The translations under genes and the position numbers were made by a program. Of a stretch of DNA of 34,756 nucleotides, positions 17,387-26,174 are shown piece by piece. How positions within the stretch are numbered: position 1 is the first letter of the stretch; the number at the start of each line of letters is the position of its first letter. Source of the DNA: an uncultured SAR86 cluster bacterium (GTDB lineage Bacteria; Pseudomonadota; Gammaproteobacteria; Magnimaribacterales; D2472). The notes under the pieces were generated by a model. The model was given only the letters and a program-made list of their open reading frames with translations. It was not told where the DNA came from and searched no databases. The DNA is taken from assembly GCA_902557705.1 (NCBI GenBank), contig CACEBI010000011.1, positions 1-34,756 of the forward strand, read 5' to 3'.

Positions 17387-17839
17387 TTATTTATTTCCGC
17401 GAATTAGGAAATAGACGCTAAGAACAAATAAAAACATCTGTTCGCTTGTTAAGAGCTTCATTGGAGGCCAAACAAACCAGTCCGGATGTCCGATATAAAA
17501 AACATTAAACATTAAAATTACAAGAAACAAGGCAGAAATCCTAGTAATAAAATGTCCTACCTGTGATGCAAACAATCCGATTAGTCCACCTAATATAATT
17601 CCTACCCCACCGAGTATTTCGACTAAAATTACAATAGAAACAAATACTTCTGGCATTGGTATGAAGATGCTTTCAAACCAAGTTACCATTCTATGTTGCT
17701 CCTCCATCATGAAAGGTGCTGGTAATTTTTTATAGCCGTGTAAGAAAAATGCAATACCAAGTGCGATTCTAAAAAACCAAGGAGCGATACTATTTAATGG
17801 GCTCATGACAGAGTCTAATCTTGCATTAATTTTTTTCAT
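17387..17839 (-). CDS. DoxX family membrane protein
   Basis: The 150-residue protein has four hydrophobic helices and DoxX-type features: an early RIALGIAFFLHGYKKL helix, a central ILVEILGGVGIILGGL helix, and a C-terminal helix after the PMKLLTSEQ loop. DoxX-family proteins are small inner-membrane proteins, some tied to quinone-dependent oxidation or redox stress; no specific role can be assigned. It starts 8 bp after the hflX stop, so the two are likely cotranscribed. No terminator with a clear stem was found after it. Confidence 0.8.
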   Translation of the reverse strand: MKKINARLDSVMSPLNSIAPWFFRIALGIAFFLHGYKKLPAPFMMEEQHRMVTWFESIFIPMPEVFVSIVILVEILGGVGIILGGLIGLFASQVGHFITRISALFLVILMFNVFYIGHPDWFVWPPMKLLTSEQMFLFVLSVYFLIRGNK

Positions 17840-17847
17840 GTTTACTC

Positions 17848-19152
17848 CTAATTTTCTAAAAGTATATCCTTGTCCTCACAAAGAGCAAAGCCACTTACGC
17901 CGATGAAACGATCTAGCTCATCTCTGCCTATATCAATATGAGCATATATTTGACCGGTAGATGATATTTTTTCTTCATTTATGCAACCCATTCTAAATAG
18001 CTTTGATCTAATTTTTCCCAAAGATGATTCTAATGAAACCCATCCTTTATATATACCATTAAAAAGCTCTTCATTTATTAAATCCCTTAGCTCTGCTATA
18101 CCAATATTTTTTTCAGCTGATATCCAAACCTCTTTTGATGTCTTATTTGAAGACTCTTTGCTACAAAACCTTTCTACAAGATCACATTTATTATTAATTC
18201 TTATTTGTGGAATTTTTTCTAAATGTAGATCAGTTAATATCTTATTTACTTCTACTTCTTTTTGTTTTCTATCTTCATCAGAAGCATCTACAACATGGAG
18301 TAACAAGTCTGCTGATTTAAGCTCATCTAATGTTGCCTTAAATGACTCTACAAGCTGAGTTGGTAGTTGAGATATAAAACCAACAGTATCAGAAAATAAT
18401 ATTGGCCCAAGCTCTGGATCTATATTTTTTCTTGTTACTGAATCTAAGGTTGCAAATAATTTATCTTCTGCATGCTGTTTACTATTTGTAAGAGTATTGA
18501 AGAGAGTTGTCTTGCCAGCATTTGTATAACCAACAAGAGCAACTAATTTATTTCTGCTTTTTTTTCTTGAATAACTGTTAAGTTGTTTTTGTTTGTGAGC
18601 TTTATCTAATCTTGATTTAAGTCTTTTAATTCTGTGGCCAATCAATCTTCTATCAGTTTCAAGCTGAGTTTCACCAGGACCTCGAAGTCCTATACCCCCT
18701 TTTTGTCTTTCTAAGTGAGTCCACCCTCTTATCAGCCTTGTAGACAAGTGATTTAGTTGTGCTAATTCAACCTGAAGTTTACCAATATGAGTTGTAGCTC
18801 TTGAAGCAAAAATATCGAGAATAAGCTCAGTTTTATCGATTACTCTAATTTTTAAATACAATTCAAGATTTCTAGCTTGAGACGCAGAAAGTTGATGGTT
18901 AATAATTGCTAAGTCTGCTTTTGTTTGCTGAACTTTATTTTTAATCTCTTCTAACTTTCCTTTATTTATAAAGTGGCTAATAGAAGGTTTGCTTTGCTTA
19001 CTAAAACTTTTATCCACTATTTCAGCTCCAGCGGAATTGACTAATTCTTTAAATTCTTCAAAATCATTTTCAAGCTCATGGCCAGTTTTAAGAGATTCAA
19101 CTTCAAGAAAGATTATTAATGTTTTTGAAATTTGAGTTTGTTCAATAATCAT
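17848..19152 (-). CDS. hflX: Ribosome-associated GTPase HflX
   Basis: The 434-residue protein has the HflX order. An N-terminal domain is followed by the glycine-rich GGIGLRGPGETQLETDRR (about 152-169), a coiled-coil linker, and a G domain with G1 GYTNAGKTT (208-216), G3 DTVGFISQLP (255-264) and G4 NKCD. HflX binds the 50S subunit, splits stalled 70S ribosomes and helps in heat or nutrient stress. In most gammaproteobacteria hflX follows hfq; here doxX is downstream and hfq is not upstream. No good Shine-Dalgarno sequence is visible at ATG 19152. Confidence 0.95.
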   Translation of the reverse strand: MIIEQTQISKTLIIFLEVESLKTGHELENDFEEFKELVNSAGAEIVDKSFSKQSKPSISHFINKGKLEEIKNKVQQTKADLAIINHQLSASQARNLELYLKIRVIDKTELILDIFASRATTHIGKLQVELAQLNHLSTRLIRGWTHLERQKGGIGLRGPGETQLETDRRLIGHRIKRLKSRLDKAHKQKQLNSYSRKKSRNKLVALVGYTNAGKTTLFNTLTNSKQHAEDKLFATLDSVTRKNIDPELGPILFSDTVGFISQLPTQLVESFKATLDELKSADLLLHVVDASDEDRKQKEVEVNKILTDLHLEKIPQIRINNKCDLVERFCSKESSNKTSKEVWISAEKNIGIAELRDLINEELFNGIYKGWVSLESSLGKIRSKLFRMGCINEEKISSTGQIYAHIDIGRDELDRFIGVSGFALCEDKDILLEN

Positions 19153-19239
19153 ATATTTAAGAATAATATTGTAGAGATTTTATAAAAATTTGTTACTATT
19201 AAATTGATATCATTAAAAATTCTTTTAGGAGATTATTTT

Positions 19240-19365
19240 ATAGATAAAGGAGAAAGAGCAAGGAAATCAGCAATTGCTAGTTCAAAGAGAAAAGCTGTAA
19301 GAGAAATTAAGAAAAAGAGACTCAATAAGCTTTATAGAGAATTACGAAAAGCTCGAAAAAAATAA
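19240..19365 (+). CDS. Candidate 41-aa highly basic protein, apparent ATA start
   Basis: A short frame with 19 Lys/Arg in 41 residues (starts xDKGERARKSAIASSKRKA, ends RELRKARKK). An AGGAG Shine-Dalgarno sequence (19227-19231) sits exactly 8 nt ahead of the ATA codon at 19240-19242. The only standard start upstream in frame is TTG 19204, which would add 12 residues but put the AGGAG inside the gene. Composition suggests a nucleic-acid-binding peptide. It could be a real gene with a rare start, a gene with an ATG-to-ATA change, or a chance frame. I recognise no family. Confidence 0.4.
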   Translation: MDKGERARKSAIASSKRKAVREIKKKRLNKLYRELRKARKK

Positions 19366-19437
19366 AGTAAGTCTTTGAACATAGTATTCGGATTGTACTT
19401 TTAATATAAAAGTAATAGGGGTTTATATAATTTAAAA

Positions 19438-19524
19438 ATGATAGATAAAATTTTAGAGAAAGTAGATAAGTACATTGTTATGATTATTGTCGTACTTTGC
19501 TTATTTGTTGCTAGCGTGGCTTAG
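19438..19524 (+). CDS. Candidate 28-aa membrane peptide
   Basis: ATG to TAG frame; the product begins MIDKILEKVDKYIVM and continues as a single hydrophobic helix (IIVVLCLFVASVA). The amphipathic basic N-terminus followed by a membrane helix is typical of bacterial small membrane proteins. TATAAT occurs at 19426-19431 but no -35 element fits it and no Shine-Dalgarno sequence is present, so support is modest. It is convergent with the secreted unknown downstream, ending 2 bp before that gene's 3' end. Confidence 0.3.
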   Translation: MIDKILEKVDKYIVMIIVVLCLFVASVA

Positions 19525-19526
19525 GC

Positions 19527-20111
19527 CTAAAATTTCTTTTTTTGAGATTCACATTTACCTGAAGCAAAAATTTCAATTTTTGGATTCTTATTTTTTGAAC
19601 CATCTTTCTTATTAAGCCAAATATCTCCTGACATCTGACCCTTGCCTGTATACCAGTTAAAAGTATTTGAGACTCTATAGGCGCCGACTTCGTAATCTGG
19701 GAAAATGCTATGGGTTTCACCTGATTTCATAGAATGCTCTACTGTAATACCAGTTTTAGATTTTGTAGCTTTCCACTCTGCTTCTGGATTAATCCATATT
19801 GGAGAAGGCTCTAGCGTATGAGTAAGTGATTTAAATGTTTCTTTTTCTGAATCAACTTCCCAGTACTGAACAATGTATATTTTATCTTTTTGCCAATCTT
19901 CTTCAGCAAAGCTTGTTTTTGCTCTTTGAAGCAAAAATAAAGATTGTTGTGTCTGTCTAGCTAAATTTTTGAAGAGCTCTATGCCCTCAGAAAGATATGT
20001 CTTCTTAATATCTTTGTAGGTTACTGAATAAGTTCCATCAAGCTCACATAAAATTTTGCTAGTCTCTCCATGAATGGAAAAAGAAAATAAAATTAGAAGA
20101 AGATATCGCAT
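19527..20111 (-). CDS. Secreted protein of unknown function
   Basis: The 194-residue protein has a short signal peptide (MRYLLLILFSFSIHG, cleavage about 15). The mature part is predicted to be mostly beta-strand, with a Cys near each end (CELDGTYSV about residue 22 and GKCESQKKKF at the C-terminus) that could form a disulfide. I recognise no family. Segments like FNWYTGKGQMSGDIWLN resemble small beta-barrel or lipocalin-like strands, but this is only an impression. It stands alone, with about 90 bp to the upstream methyltransferase gene. Confidence 0.7.
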   Translation of the reverse strand: MRYLLLILFSFSIHGETSKILCELDGTYSVTYKDIKKTYLSEGIELFKNLARQTQQSLFLLQRAKTSFAEEDWQKDKIYIVQYWEVDSEKETFKSLTHTLEPSPIWINPEAEWKATKSKTGITVEHSMKSGETHSIFPDYEVGAYRVSNTFNWYTGKGQMSGDIWLNKKDGSKNKNPKIEIFASGKCESQKKKF

Positions 20112-20201
20112 AATTTTATTTTAATTCATCATATAAATTAAAACTACAGCCACAATATTAGAATGGCAAAAGAATAAAATTATGCGCTATCTAAATATTA
20201 T

Positions 20202-21260
20202 CTATGCTTTATCACCATAATCCTGCATATGTTTTGCAGTTCTTTCATTGGTTCCATACATAAAATGATTTTCCATCTTTTCTCTGTACTTTGATGCTGG
20301 CACTGTTTTACCTACTGCCTCAGCAACTTCCCTTTGATGCATTGGTGTTGCTCCACAACAAACACCAAGTAAATTAATGCCTAATTCATGAACTTCTTTA
20401 AAGAAAGCTCTCATTTCATATCTATTGCAGTAAAGAGGATCAAGTGCAGTTGGAAAAGTTCTCCCGTGAGGCGCCTCACATGTACATCCATTATTGTCAG
20501 GCAAGTTAAAGAAAGTTGGGTTTTCTTCAGTTGTTCTAAAAGGCAACGGAAGAGCTGCCATATGACATTTGATAGCTTTTCTAATTTCTTTCAAATAAGG
20601 AAGCATTGTTGCAGGACCTCTAAAACAATTCATGCCCACAACATCTGCTCCTCTTTGTTCTAGCTCTTTGCAGGTATCTACAACAGAAACCCCATCACGC
20701 ATTATGTTTTCACCCATTGGTGCTATATTTACAACTGCTGGCAATCCTGATTGCTTCATAATATCAAGTGCTTTATATGCTTCCTCAGCATAATAAAATG
20801 TTTCACCCATTATTAAATCAGCACCTTCATCAACAGCCCAACCGACCATTTCAGTAAACATTCTTTCAACCTCAAGATGAGAAGCTTTATCATTTTCTTC
20901 CCAGATATTTGAATTTGAAATATTACCTGACATTAAATTCGGCTCGCCGCCATCAATTGGGTTGTCAGCAATTTTTTTTGCTATTTTTAATGCGGCTCTA
21001 TTGAGTGGTTCTAGTAATTCTTCTTTACCAATTACTCGCATTTTTTCTCTATGGCCATTGTAAGTAAATGCCTGAACAATATCTGATCCAGCATGCTGAA
21101 AATCTTTATGAAGATTTTCAAGAGCCTCAGGATGCTCTAATGCAACCATTGGAACAAACTCTCCAGCAGCAAGATAGCCTCTTTTTTCAACCTCAAATAA
21201 AAATCCCTCTGCACAAATCACAGGGCCAGCATCTAATCTTTCAATTAATTGTCTTTTCAT
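20202..21260 (-). CDS. Homocysteine S-methyltransferase, betaine-homocysteine methyltransferase-like
   Basis: The 352-residue cytosolic protein of the Pfam S-methyl_trans family carries the zinc ligands Cys212 (GMNCFRGP) and Cys301-Cys302 (GVCCGATP). The N-terminal CAEGFLFEVEKRG and QAFTYNGHREKM fit the BHMT branch. It likely moves a methyl group from a betaine-type donor (glycine betaine or DMSP) to homocysteine, making methionine. A SAM-type riboswitch precedes it, which supports a place in the methionine/SAM cycle. The Shine-Dalgarno sequence GGAGAG lies 6 nt ahead of ATG 21260. It is 9 kb from the DmdA-like gene, which may use related substrates. The exact methyl donor is not determined. 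Confidence 0.85.
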   Translation of the reverse strand: MKRQLIERLDAGPVICAEGFLFEVEKRGYLAAGEFVPMVALEHPEALENLHKDFQHAGSDIVQAFTYNGHREKMRVIGKEELLEPLNRAALKIAKKIADNPIDGGEPNLMSGNISNSNIWEENDKASHLEVERMFTEMVGWAVDEGADLIMGETFYYAEEAYKALDIMKQSGLPAVVNIAPMGENIMRDGVSVVDTCKELEQRGADVVGMNCFRGPATMLPYLKEIRKAIKCHMAALPLPFRTTEENPTFFNLPDNNGCTCEAPHGRTFPTALDPLYCNRYEMRAFFKEVHELGINLLGVCCGATPMHQREVAEAVGKTVPASKYREKMENHFMYGTNERTAKHMQDYGDKA

Positions 21261-21329
21261 TGTTTTCTCTCCAAATATATATGTCCTCTAAAAATAGAAG
21301 ATAAAGTTTTTTAAATCCTGGGAAAAATT

Positions 21330-21382
21330 TCCGTTTTAGCACTTTCTTTCAAATCGCGGCAATAGGATCAAATCACGATTTA
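21330..21382 (-). promoter_or_regulatory. SAM-II/SAM-V-type riboswitch
   Basis: Reading the - strand: P1 5' arm AAATCG (21376-21381), then T-GATTT, TCC, TATTGC, the P1 3' arm CGATTT (21351-21356), an A/G-rich link and GCTAAAACGGA (21330-21340). GATTT, TATTGC and GCTAAA in this order and spacing are the conserved core of the SAM-II pseudoknot aptamer, shared by SAM-V. TCC (21365-21367) can pair with GGA (21330-21332) as the pseudoknot P2. SAM-V is known in marine bacteria, including ahead of bhmT. The start codon is about 70 nt downstream. Upstream methionine-cycle control is the expected role. Confidence 0.8.
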
Positions 21383-21437
21383 TTTAAAAACATATTTAAT
21401 AGAAATTTATTAAAAATGTAAAGATACTATACGTATT

Positions 21438-21692
21438 TTAACTTGGGTATTTGCTTGCCCAGTATTTGTCTAAAACAAAATACCAAACACTATTTAGTAA
21501 GGGTTCAACAATTGCATCTGTAATAGCTGCAGTAAAACTTGCTCCAGTAAAATACATCACACATGATGCTGCAATAATAAAATGACCAAATGTATATATG
21601 ATTGTTCGTATTATTGTTCCGCGATTAGCTTGATATACTCTTTGTATTGGTGCATTAAAGAGCATTACTGATTTTTTAATTTGTTCAATCAT
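21438..21692 (-). CDS. DUF2061-like small membrane protein
   Basis: The 84-residue protein has two hydrophobic helices (about 28-50 and 54-74). The core RTIIYTFGHFIIAASCVMYFTGASFTAAI, continuing to EPLLNSVWYFVLDKYW, follows the DUF2061 pattern of two helices closed by an aromatic D/E-x-x-W. The family has no known function; it is sometimes next to sulfate-assimilation genes. It is about 56 bp upstream of the riboswitch on the same strand, so read-through into the methyltransferase leader is possible. Confidence 0.65.
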   Translation of the reverse strand: MIEQIKKSVMLFNAPIQRVYQANRGTIIRTIIYTFGHFIIAASCVMYFTGASFTAAITDAIVEPLLNSVWYFVLDKYWASKYPS

Positions 21693-21757
21693 TTAATTGC
21701 AACTATAACAAAAAAAACATAATTGAAGATAGTTAAATAACCATTTAATATGGCAAG

Positions 21758-24181
21758 ATGCTCAACCCTGAAAAACTCATAAAAGAACTGACACTTAAAG
21801 AAAAGATTCAAATTTTAAGTGGTTATGATGCTTGGTATACCCATAAAATTGAAAGATTAAACATCCCAAGCCTTAAAATGTCTGATGGGCCTAATGGTGT
21901 CAGAGGTGATGGAAAATCAGGTAAGTCATCTGCATGTTTCCCATGTGCTATATCTGTTGGATCAACATGGAATATGGAACTTGTTAACGAACTTGGACAA
22001 GAATTAGGAAATGAAGCAAAAGCAAAAGGTGTAGATGTTCTTCTAGGTCCAACTATTAATATCCACAGACATCCTTTAGGGGGAAGACACTTTGAATGTT
22101 TTTCTGAAGACCCTTTTTTAACAGGGAAAATAGCTATTGACTATGTAAACGGTGTTCAGTCAAGAGAAGTGGCTGCATGCTTAAAGCATTTTGTTGGTAA
22201 TGATACAGAGTTTGAAAGGTACACAGTCAGCTCAAATATTGATGAAAAGACATTAAGAGAAATATATCTTCTTCCTTTTGAAATGGCTATAAAAGAAGCC
22301 AATGCTCAAGTTGTAATGAGTGCTTACAACAAACTAAATAATATTTATTGTAGCTCGGACGAAAACCTCCTTATAAATATTTTAAAAAATGAATGGGGTT
22401 TTGATGGTTATGTTGTCAGTGATTGGGGCGCTGCAACTGAAACTATTGAAAATGCATTAGGCGGACTTGATCTAGAAATGCCTGGCCCTGCTAAAACATG
22501 GGGAGAAAATTTACTCAAAGCAGTTAATGAAAAAAAAATATCAATTGAGATGATTGATGACAAAGTAAAAAGAATATTGAATGTATTAAATTTCTCTAAA
22601 AGATATGAAAATCTAGATAACCAATCAGAAGGAGTTGTTAATTCAAGTTCACAGCGACAACTTTTAAAAAGAGCTGCTCAAGAGGGGATGGTTCTATTAA
22701 AGAATGAAAATATCCTTCCAATGAAAAAAGATATTTCTTCAATTGGCATTATTGGACCAAATGGAGCTAAAGCTCAGATAATAGGTGGTGGAAGCGCAAC
22801 TCTTGTGCCCTACTATGAATCACACCCAATTGAAGCTTTTAAAGGCTCTTTGAATGAAAGCACTTTAATTCGATCCTCAAAGGGATGCCATACCTATAGA
22901 TACCTTCCTGAAATAAATAAATCACTTACAAAAGAAGATGGGTTTTTGGTTGAATACTTTAATGTCACTGAGGGCGGGAATGATTTCATTTCTAGCAAGG
23001 TTTTAACCGGAAGTAAGTTTTGGATATTTGAGGGTTTTGCCAAGGATATTATCGGGGGTGATGAAAAGCCTGATATTCTTGTTAAATTTTCTTGTACTTA
23101 TACTCCAAACATTACTGGCGAACATAACTTTGAAATTTTTGCGATAGGAAAAAGTAAGTTACTAATCGATGAGACTGAAATCATAGATAACTGGACTAAT
23201 ACTTCTCCAGGAGATGCATTTTTTGCTCATGGAACTACGTCAAAAAGAGGCAGCAAAGTACTTAAGAAAAATAAAAGTTATAAGATTGAGATTCAATATA
23301 AATTTGAAGGTAATTTTCCTGCTATTTACATAGGATGTCAGCCACCAGATAAAATTGATTTGATGGATGAAGCACTCAACATTGCAAAAGAAGTTGAGCA
23401 AGTAGTATTAATGGTTGGCACCAATTCAGACTGGGAAACTGAGGGCAATGATAGAGTAGATTTTAATCTGCCTGGTAAGCAAAATGAACTAATTGAAAAA
23501 GTATTAGAAATAAATCCTAATACAATTGTTGTTTTGAATACTGGCTCACCAATAAATATGCCATGGATTAATAAAGCGAAAGCTGTTATTCAATCATGGT
23601 ATGCCGGTCAAGAATATGGCAATGCTCTTTTTGATATTTTAACTGGGGCCACAAACCCATCTGGAAAGTTACCAACAACATTTCCAGTTAATCTCTCAGA
23701 CACTCCTGCTTTTGGATCCTATCCTGGCAAAAATTTACAAATGGACTATGATGAAAAATTATTGGTGGGCTATAAATGGTATGACAAGAATTTAATTGAG
23801 CCACTTTTCCCATTTGGTCACGGCTTATCTTATACAGAATTTGAATATTCCGAATTAAAAATTAAAAAGGATATGAATAATAGTTTTGTTTGTTCATACA
23901 CGGTCAAAAATACTGGGGATACTTCCGGTTCTGAGATTTCACAATGTTATGTGCAGCCACATGAAAGTGATAACAATGAACCAATTAAAACGCTTCAGGG
24001 TTTCGATAAAACATTTTTGAATCCAGGTGAGTCCAAAGAAATTGAGATTGGATTAAGTAAAAGAAATTTCTCCTCATGGGATTTATCAAAGAACGACTGG
24101 AATATTAAATATAAAGAATATGATATTTTGATAGGATCTTCGTCAAGGGATATTAAACTGATTGAAAGAATTAATTTATAG
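21758..24181 (+). CDS. GH3 beta-glucosidase with PA14 insert
   Basis: The 807-residue enzyme has a GH3 N-terminal barrel: MSDGPNGVRG, GPTINIHRHPLGGRHFECFSED and CLKHFVGND. The nucleophile is Asp222 in VVSDWGA. A GH3 C-terminal sandwich follows, interrupted by a PA14 domain (about 385-530), with SDWETEGNDRVDF probably supplying the acid/base Glu. A fibronectin-III-like domain closes the protein (VKNTGDTSGSEISQCYV). There is no signal peptide, so it acts in the cytosol on imported glucosides. PA14 inserts usually shape the substrate pocket. The gene is convergent with the Gfo-AKR fusion, overlapping it by 11 bp. The GPH symporter next to that fusion is the likely importer. Confidence 0.93.
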   Translation: MLNPEKLIKELTLKEKIQILSGYDAWYTHKIERLNIPSLKMSDGPNGVRGDGKSGKSSACFPCAISVGSTWNMELVNELGQELGNEAKAKGVDVLLGPTINIHRHPLGGRHFECFSEDPFLTGKIAIDYVNGVQSREVAACLKHFVGNDTEFERYTVSSNIDEKTLREIYLLPFEMAIKEANAQVVMSAYNKLNNIYCSSDENLLINILKNEWGFDGYVVSDWGAATETIENALGGLDLEMPGPAKTWGENLLKAVNEKKISIEMIDDKVKRILNVLNFSKRYENLDNQSEGVVNSSSQRQLLKRAAQEGMVLLKNENILPMKKDISSIGIIGPNGAKAQIIGGGSATLVPYYESHPIEAFKGSLNESTLIRSSKGCHTYRYLPEINKSLTKEDGFLVEYFNVTEGGNDFISSKVLTGSKFWIFEGFAKDIIGGDEKPDILVKFSCTYTPNITGEHNFEIFAIGKSKLLIDETEIIDNWTNTSPGDAFFAHGTTSKRGSKVLKKNKSYKIEIQYKFEGNFPAIYIGCQPPDKIDLMDEALNIAKEVEQVVLMVGTNSDWETEGNDRVDFNLPGKQNELIEKVLEINPNTIVVLNTGSPINMPWINKAKAVIQSWYAGQEYGNALFDILTGATNPSGKLPTTFPVNLSDTPAFGSYPGKNLQMDYDEKLLVGYKWYDKNLIEPLFPFGHGLSYTEFEYSELKIKKDMNNSFVCSYTVKNTGDTSGSEISQCYVQPHESDNNEPIKTLQGFDKTFLNPGESKEIEIGLSKRNFSSWDLSKNDWNIKYKEYDILIGSSSRDIKLIERINL

Positions 24182-26174
24182 TCAATTGTTCAATTTCTGC
24201 ATCTGTTAAATTAAGGCTTGTAGCAAAAATAGAGCTATTTAATTCGTTAATAGTTCTTGGTCCAATAAGTGGGAATATTACCTTTGAAGATTGTATTACA
24301 TACGCAAGAGCGATCTCTATTGGTTCAACATTCCTTTCTGCTGCTATGTTAAAACAAATCTCCCTTTTTTTTAGATTACTTTCACTATGCCAAACTCTTT
24401 TTTCTTCATCCATGGATGGATTTGAAAAATGATCACTCGTAGCTATTTCTTTTTTCTTTATAAAAAAGCCTCTTGCAGTGCTAGACCATGGAAACAATAT
24501 GATATTGTTTTGATCAATATAATCTAAAAAATTATTATCAATAGTCACACAACCAGGCCACACAGGATCAATCATTTCTGCAAGACTAAAGTTATTACTT
24601 AATATAGTGAAAGGTTCCTTATTTTCTTTAAGAGCAAAATCTCTGGCTTGCTTAAACCTTTCTAGCTTCCAATTAGAGGCACCAATTTTATGAATAAGGC
24701 CTTCGGCTTTTATTTCATCAAGAGCGTCAATAAATTCAGATACTGGTATATCGTTGTTGTCCCTGTGGAGACAATAAATATCAATTTTATCAAGATTTAA
24801 TCTTTCTAATGATTCGATAATTTGCGGTTTAATACATTCCGGTCTGCAATCAGGTGTATGTGCACCCTTGCCCAAAACTAAAACCTCTTCTTGAACGCCT
24901 CTAGAATTAATCCAATTTCCTAAATATTTATCACCCATACCATTGTTATAAATATATGCCGTATCAAAAACTCTTCCCCCTGCTCCGTAAAAATAATCAA
25001 ACATGGCGAAAGCATGAATATCTGAAGTTTGATTGTCGCAACCAAGAGCTAACTTAGAAAAATCTTTATCAAATCCATCGATTTTGATTCCCTCAAGTTT
25101 TTTATTTTGGGTGGAAAAAAACTTTGATTTAATAAGTTGAGAAGTCTCTGTTGATTCGTGAGGGCATTTAATACCAAGCTCTTTTCTCCATTTATCAAGC
25201 CACAACATTATGCTTTGAGAGTCAGCATGAGATATTAAATCAGATTCCAATTTATTGTTAAGAATACATTCAGAAGCGTGATCGATTTCTCTTGTAAAAA
25301 GCCCAACCTCATCTTTGTAAGAAATTTCATCAACAAGTTTATTTTTGGAATAAACCTTTATTGAAGAATGTCCGTCTTGAAATTGACCACAGTGCCATGG
25401 TTGGCTAACACTTAACTTATAGTCGCCACTAATAATTTCTAAGTTATTTTCATATACCTCATTAATGGCGCATGAGATATTTGCCTCAATATTTTCTGAA
25501 AACAAAATACGAGCTTTTGAATTGCTATCAACACCAGTCTCATCCAAGTTACCACTAGCTTCAAAGCTTATTGGATCCGCATACGGTTTTTTTAATATAT
25601 GTCCTGCTAATAATTTACTCATTGATAAGGGATAACAGCCTACATCCATAATAGCTCCGCCGCCTAACATAGGGTTTCTTAGTCTATGGTCTTTGGGTAT
25701 TTCTGCATGGAATCCAAATGAAGAATTAATTTCTACTTTTTCTTTAGTGTCACGCAGGCTCTCAATATTTTTAAGAATAGAAGAAGTTTGTGGGTGTGTT
25801 CTATACATATAAGCTTCCATTAAGAAAACTCCACAATCTTTAGCCAGTCCAAATAAAACCATACTTTCAATATGATTCATTGCAATTGGCTTTTCACATA
25901 AGACATGTTTGTTGTTCTTCATTGCTTGCAATGCATATTCAAAATGTGAGCTGTGAGGTGTTGCAATATAAATTGCATCGATTTCATTTGATGAGACTAG
26001 TTCCTCGATATCATTTATACCGGTAACATTGAATTTCTGAGAGAATATTTCAAGTGTCTCTTTATTTCTTCCAAAAACAGAAATCAATTCTGATTGATTG
26101 CAATGTTTAATTGAATGTGCAAAAGCACTGGCTATTGATCCAGTTCCAACAATACCCCATCTAATTTTAGACAT
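24171..26174 (-). CDS. Gfo/Idh/MocA oxidoreductase - aldo/keto reductase fusion
   Basis: The 667-residue protein joins two complete NAD(P)-dependent enzymes. Residues 1-335 are Gfo/Idh/MocA: Rossmann GTGSIA (10-15), CEKP (93-96) and GGGAIMDVGCYP (171-182). Residues 365-667 are an aldo/keto reductase with the catalytic tetrad Asp404 and Tyr407 (FDTAYIY), Lys436 (LGKG) and His470 (CLHRD). The linker is about 25 residues. Such a pair could oxidise and re-reduce a sugar carbon, for example through a 3-keto intermediate, in one polypeptide; this is inference. The start overlaps the symporter stop by 8 bp, so the two are translationally coupled. One continuous frame crosses the junction, so it is a true fusion. 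Confidence 0.9.
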   Translation of the reverse strand: MSKIRWGIVGTGSIASAFAHSIKHCNQSELISVFGRNKETLEIFSQKFNVTGINDIEELVSSNEIDAIYIATPHSSHFEYALQAMKNNKHVLCEKPIAMNHIESMVLFGLAKDCGVFLMEAYMYRTHPQTSSILKNIESLRDTKEKVEINSSFGFHAEIPKDHRLRNPMLGGGAIMDVGCYPLSMSKLLAGHILKKPYADPISFEASGNLDETGVDSNSKARILFSENIEANISCAINEVYENNLEIISGDYKLSVSQPWHCGQFQDGHSSIKVYSKNKLVDEISYKDEVGLFTREIDHASECILNNKLESDLISHADSQSIMLWLDKWRKELGIKCPHESTETSQLIKSKFFSTQNKKLEGIKIDGFDKDFSKLALGCDNQTSDIHAFAMFDYFYGAGGRVFDTAYIYNNGMGDKYLGNWINSRGVQEEVLVLGKGAHTPDCRPECIKPQIIESLERLNLDKIDIYCLHRDNNDIPVSEFIDALDEIKAEGLIHKIGASNWKLERFKQARDFALKENKEPFTILSNNFSLAEMIDPVWPGCVTIDNNFLDYIDQNNIILFPWSSTARGFFIKKKEIATSDHFSNPSMDEEKRVWHSESNLKKREICFNIAAERNVEPIEIALAYVIQSSKVIFPLIGPRTINELNSSIFATSLNLTDAEIEQLTIN

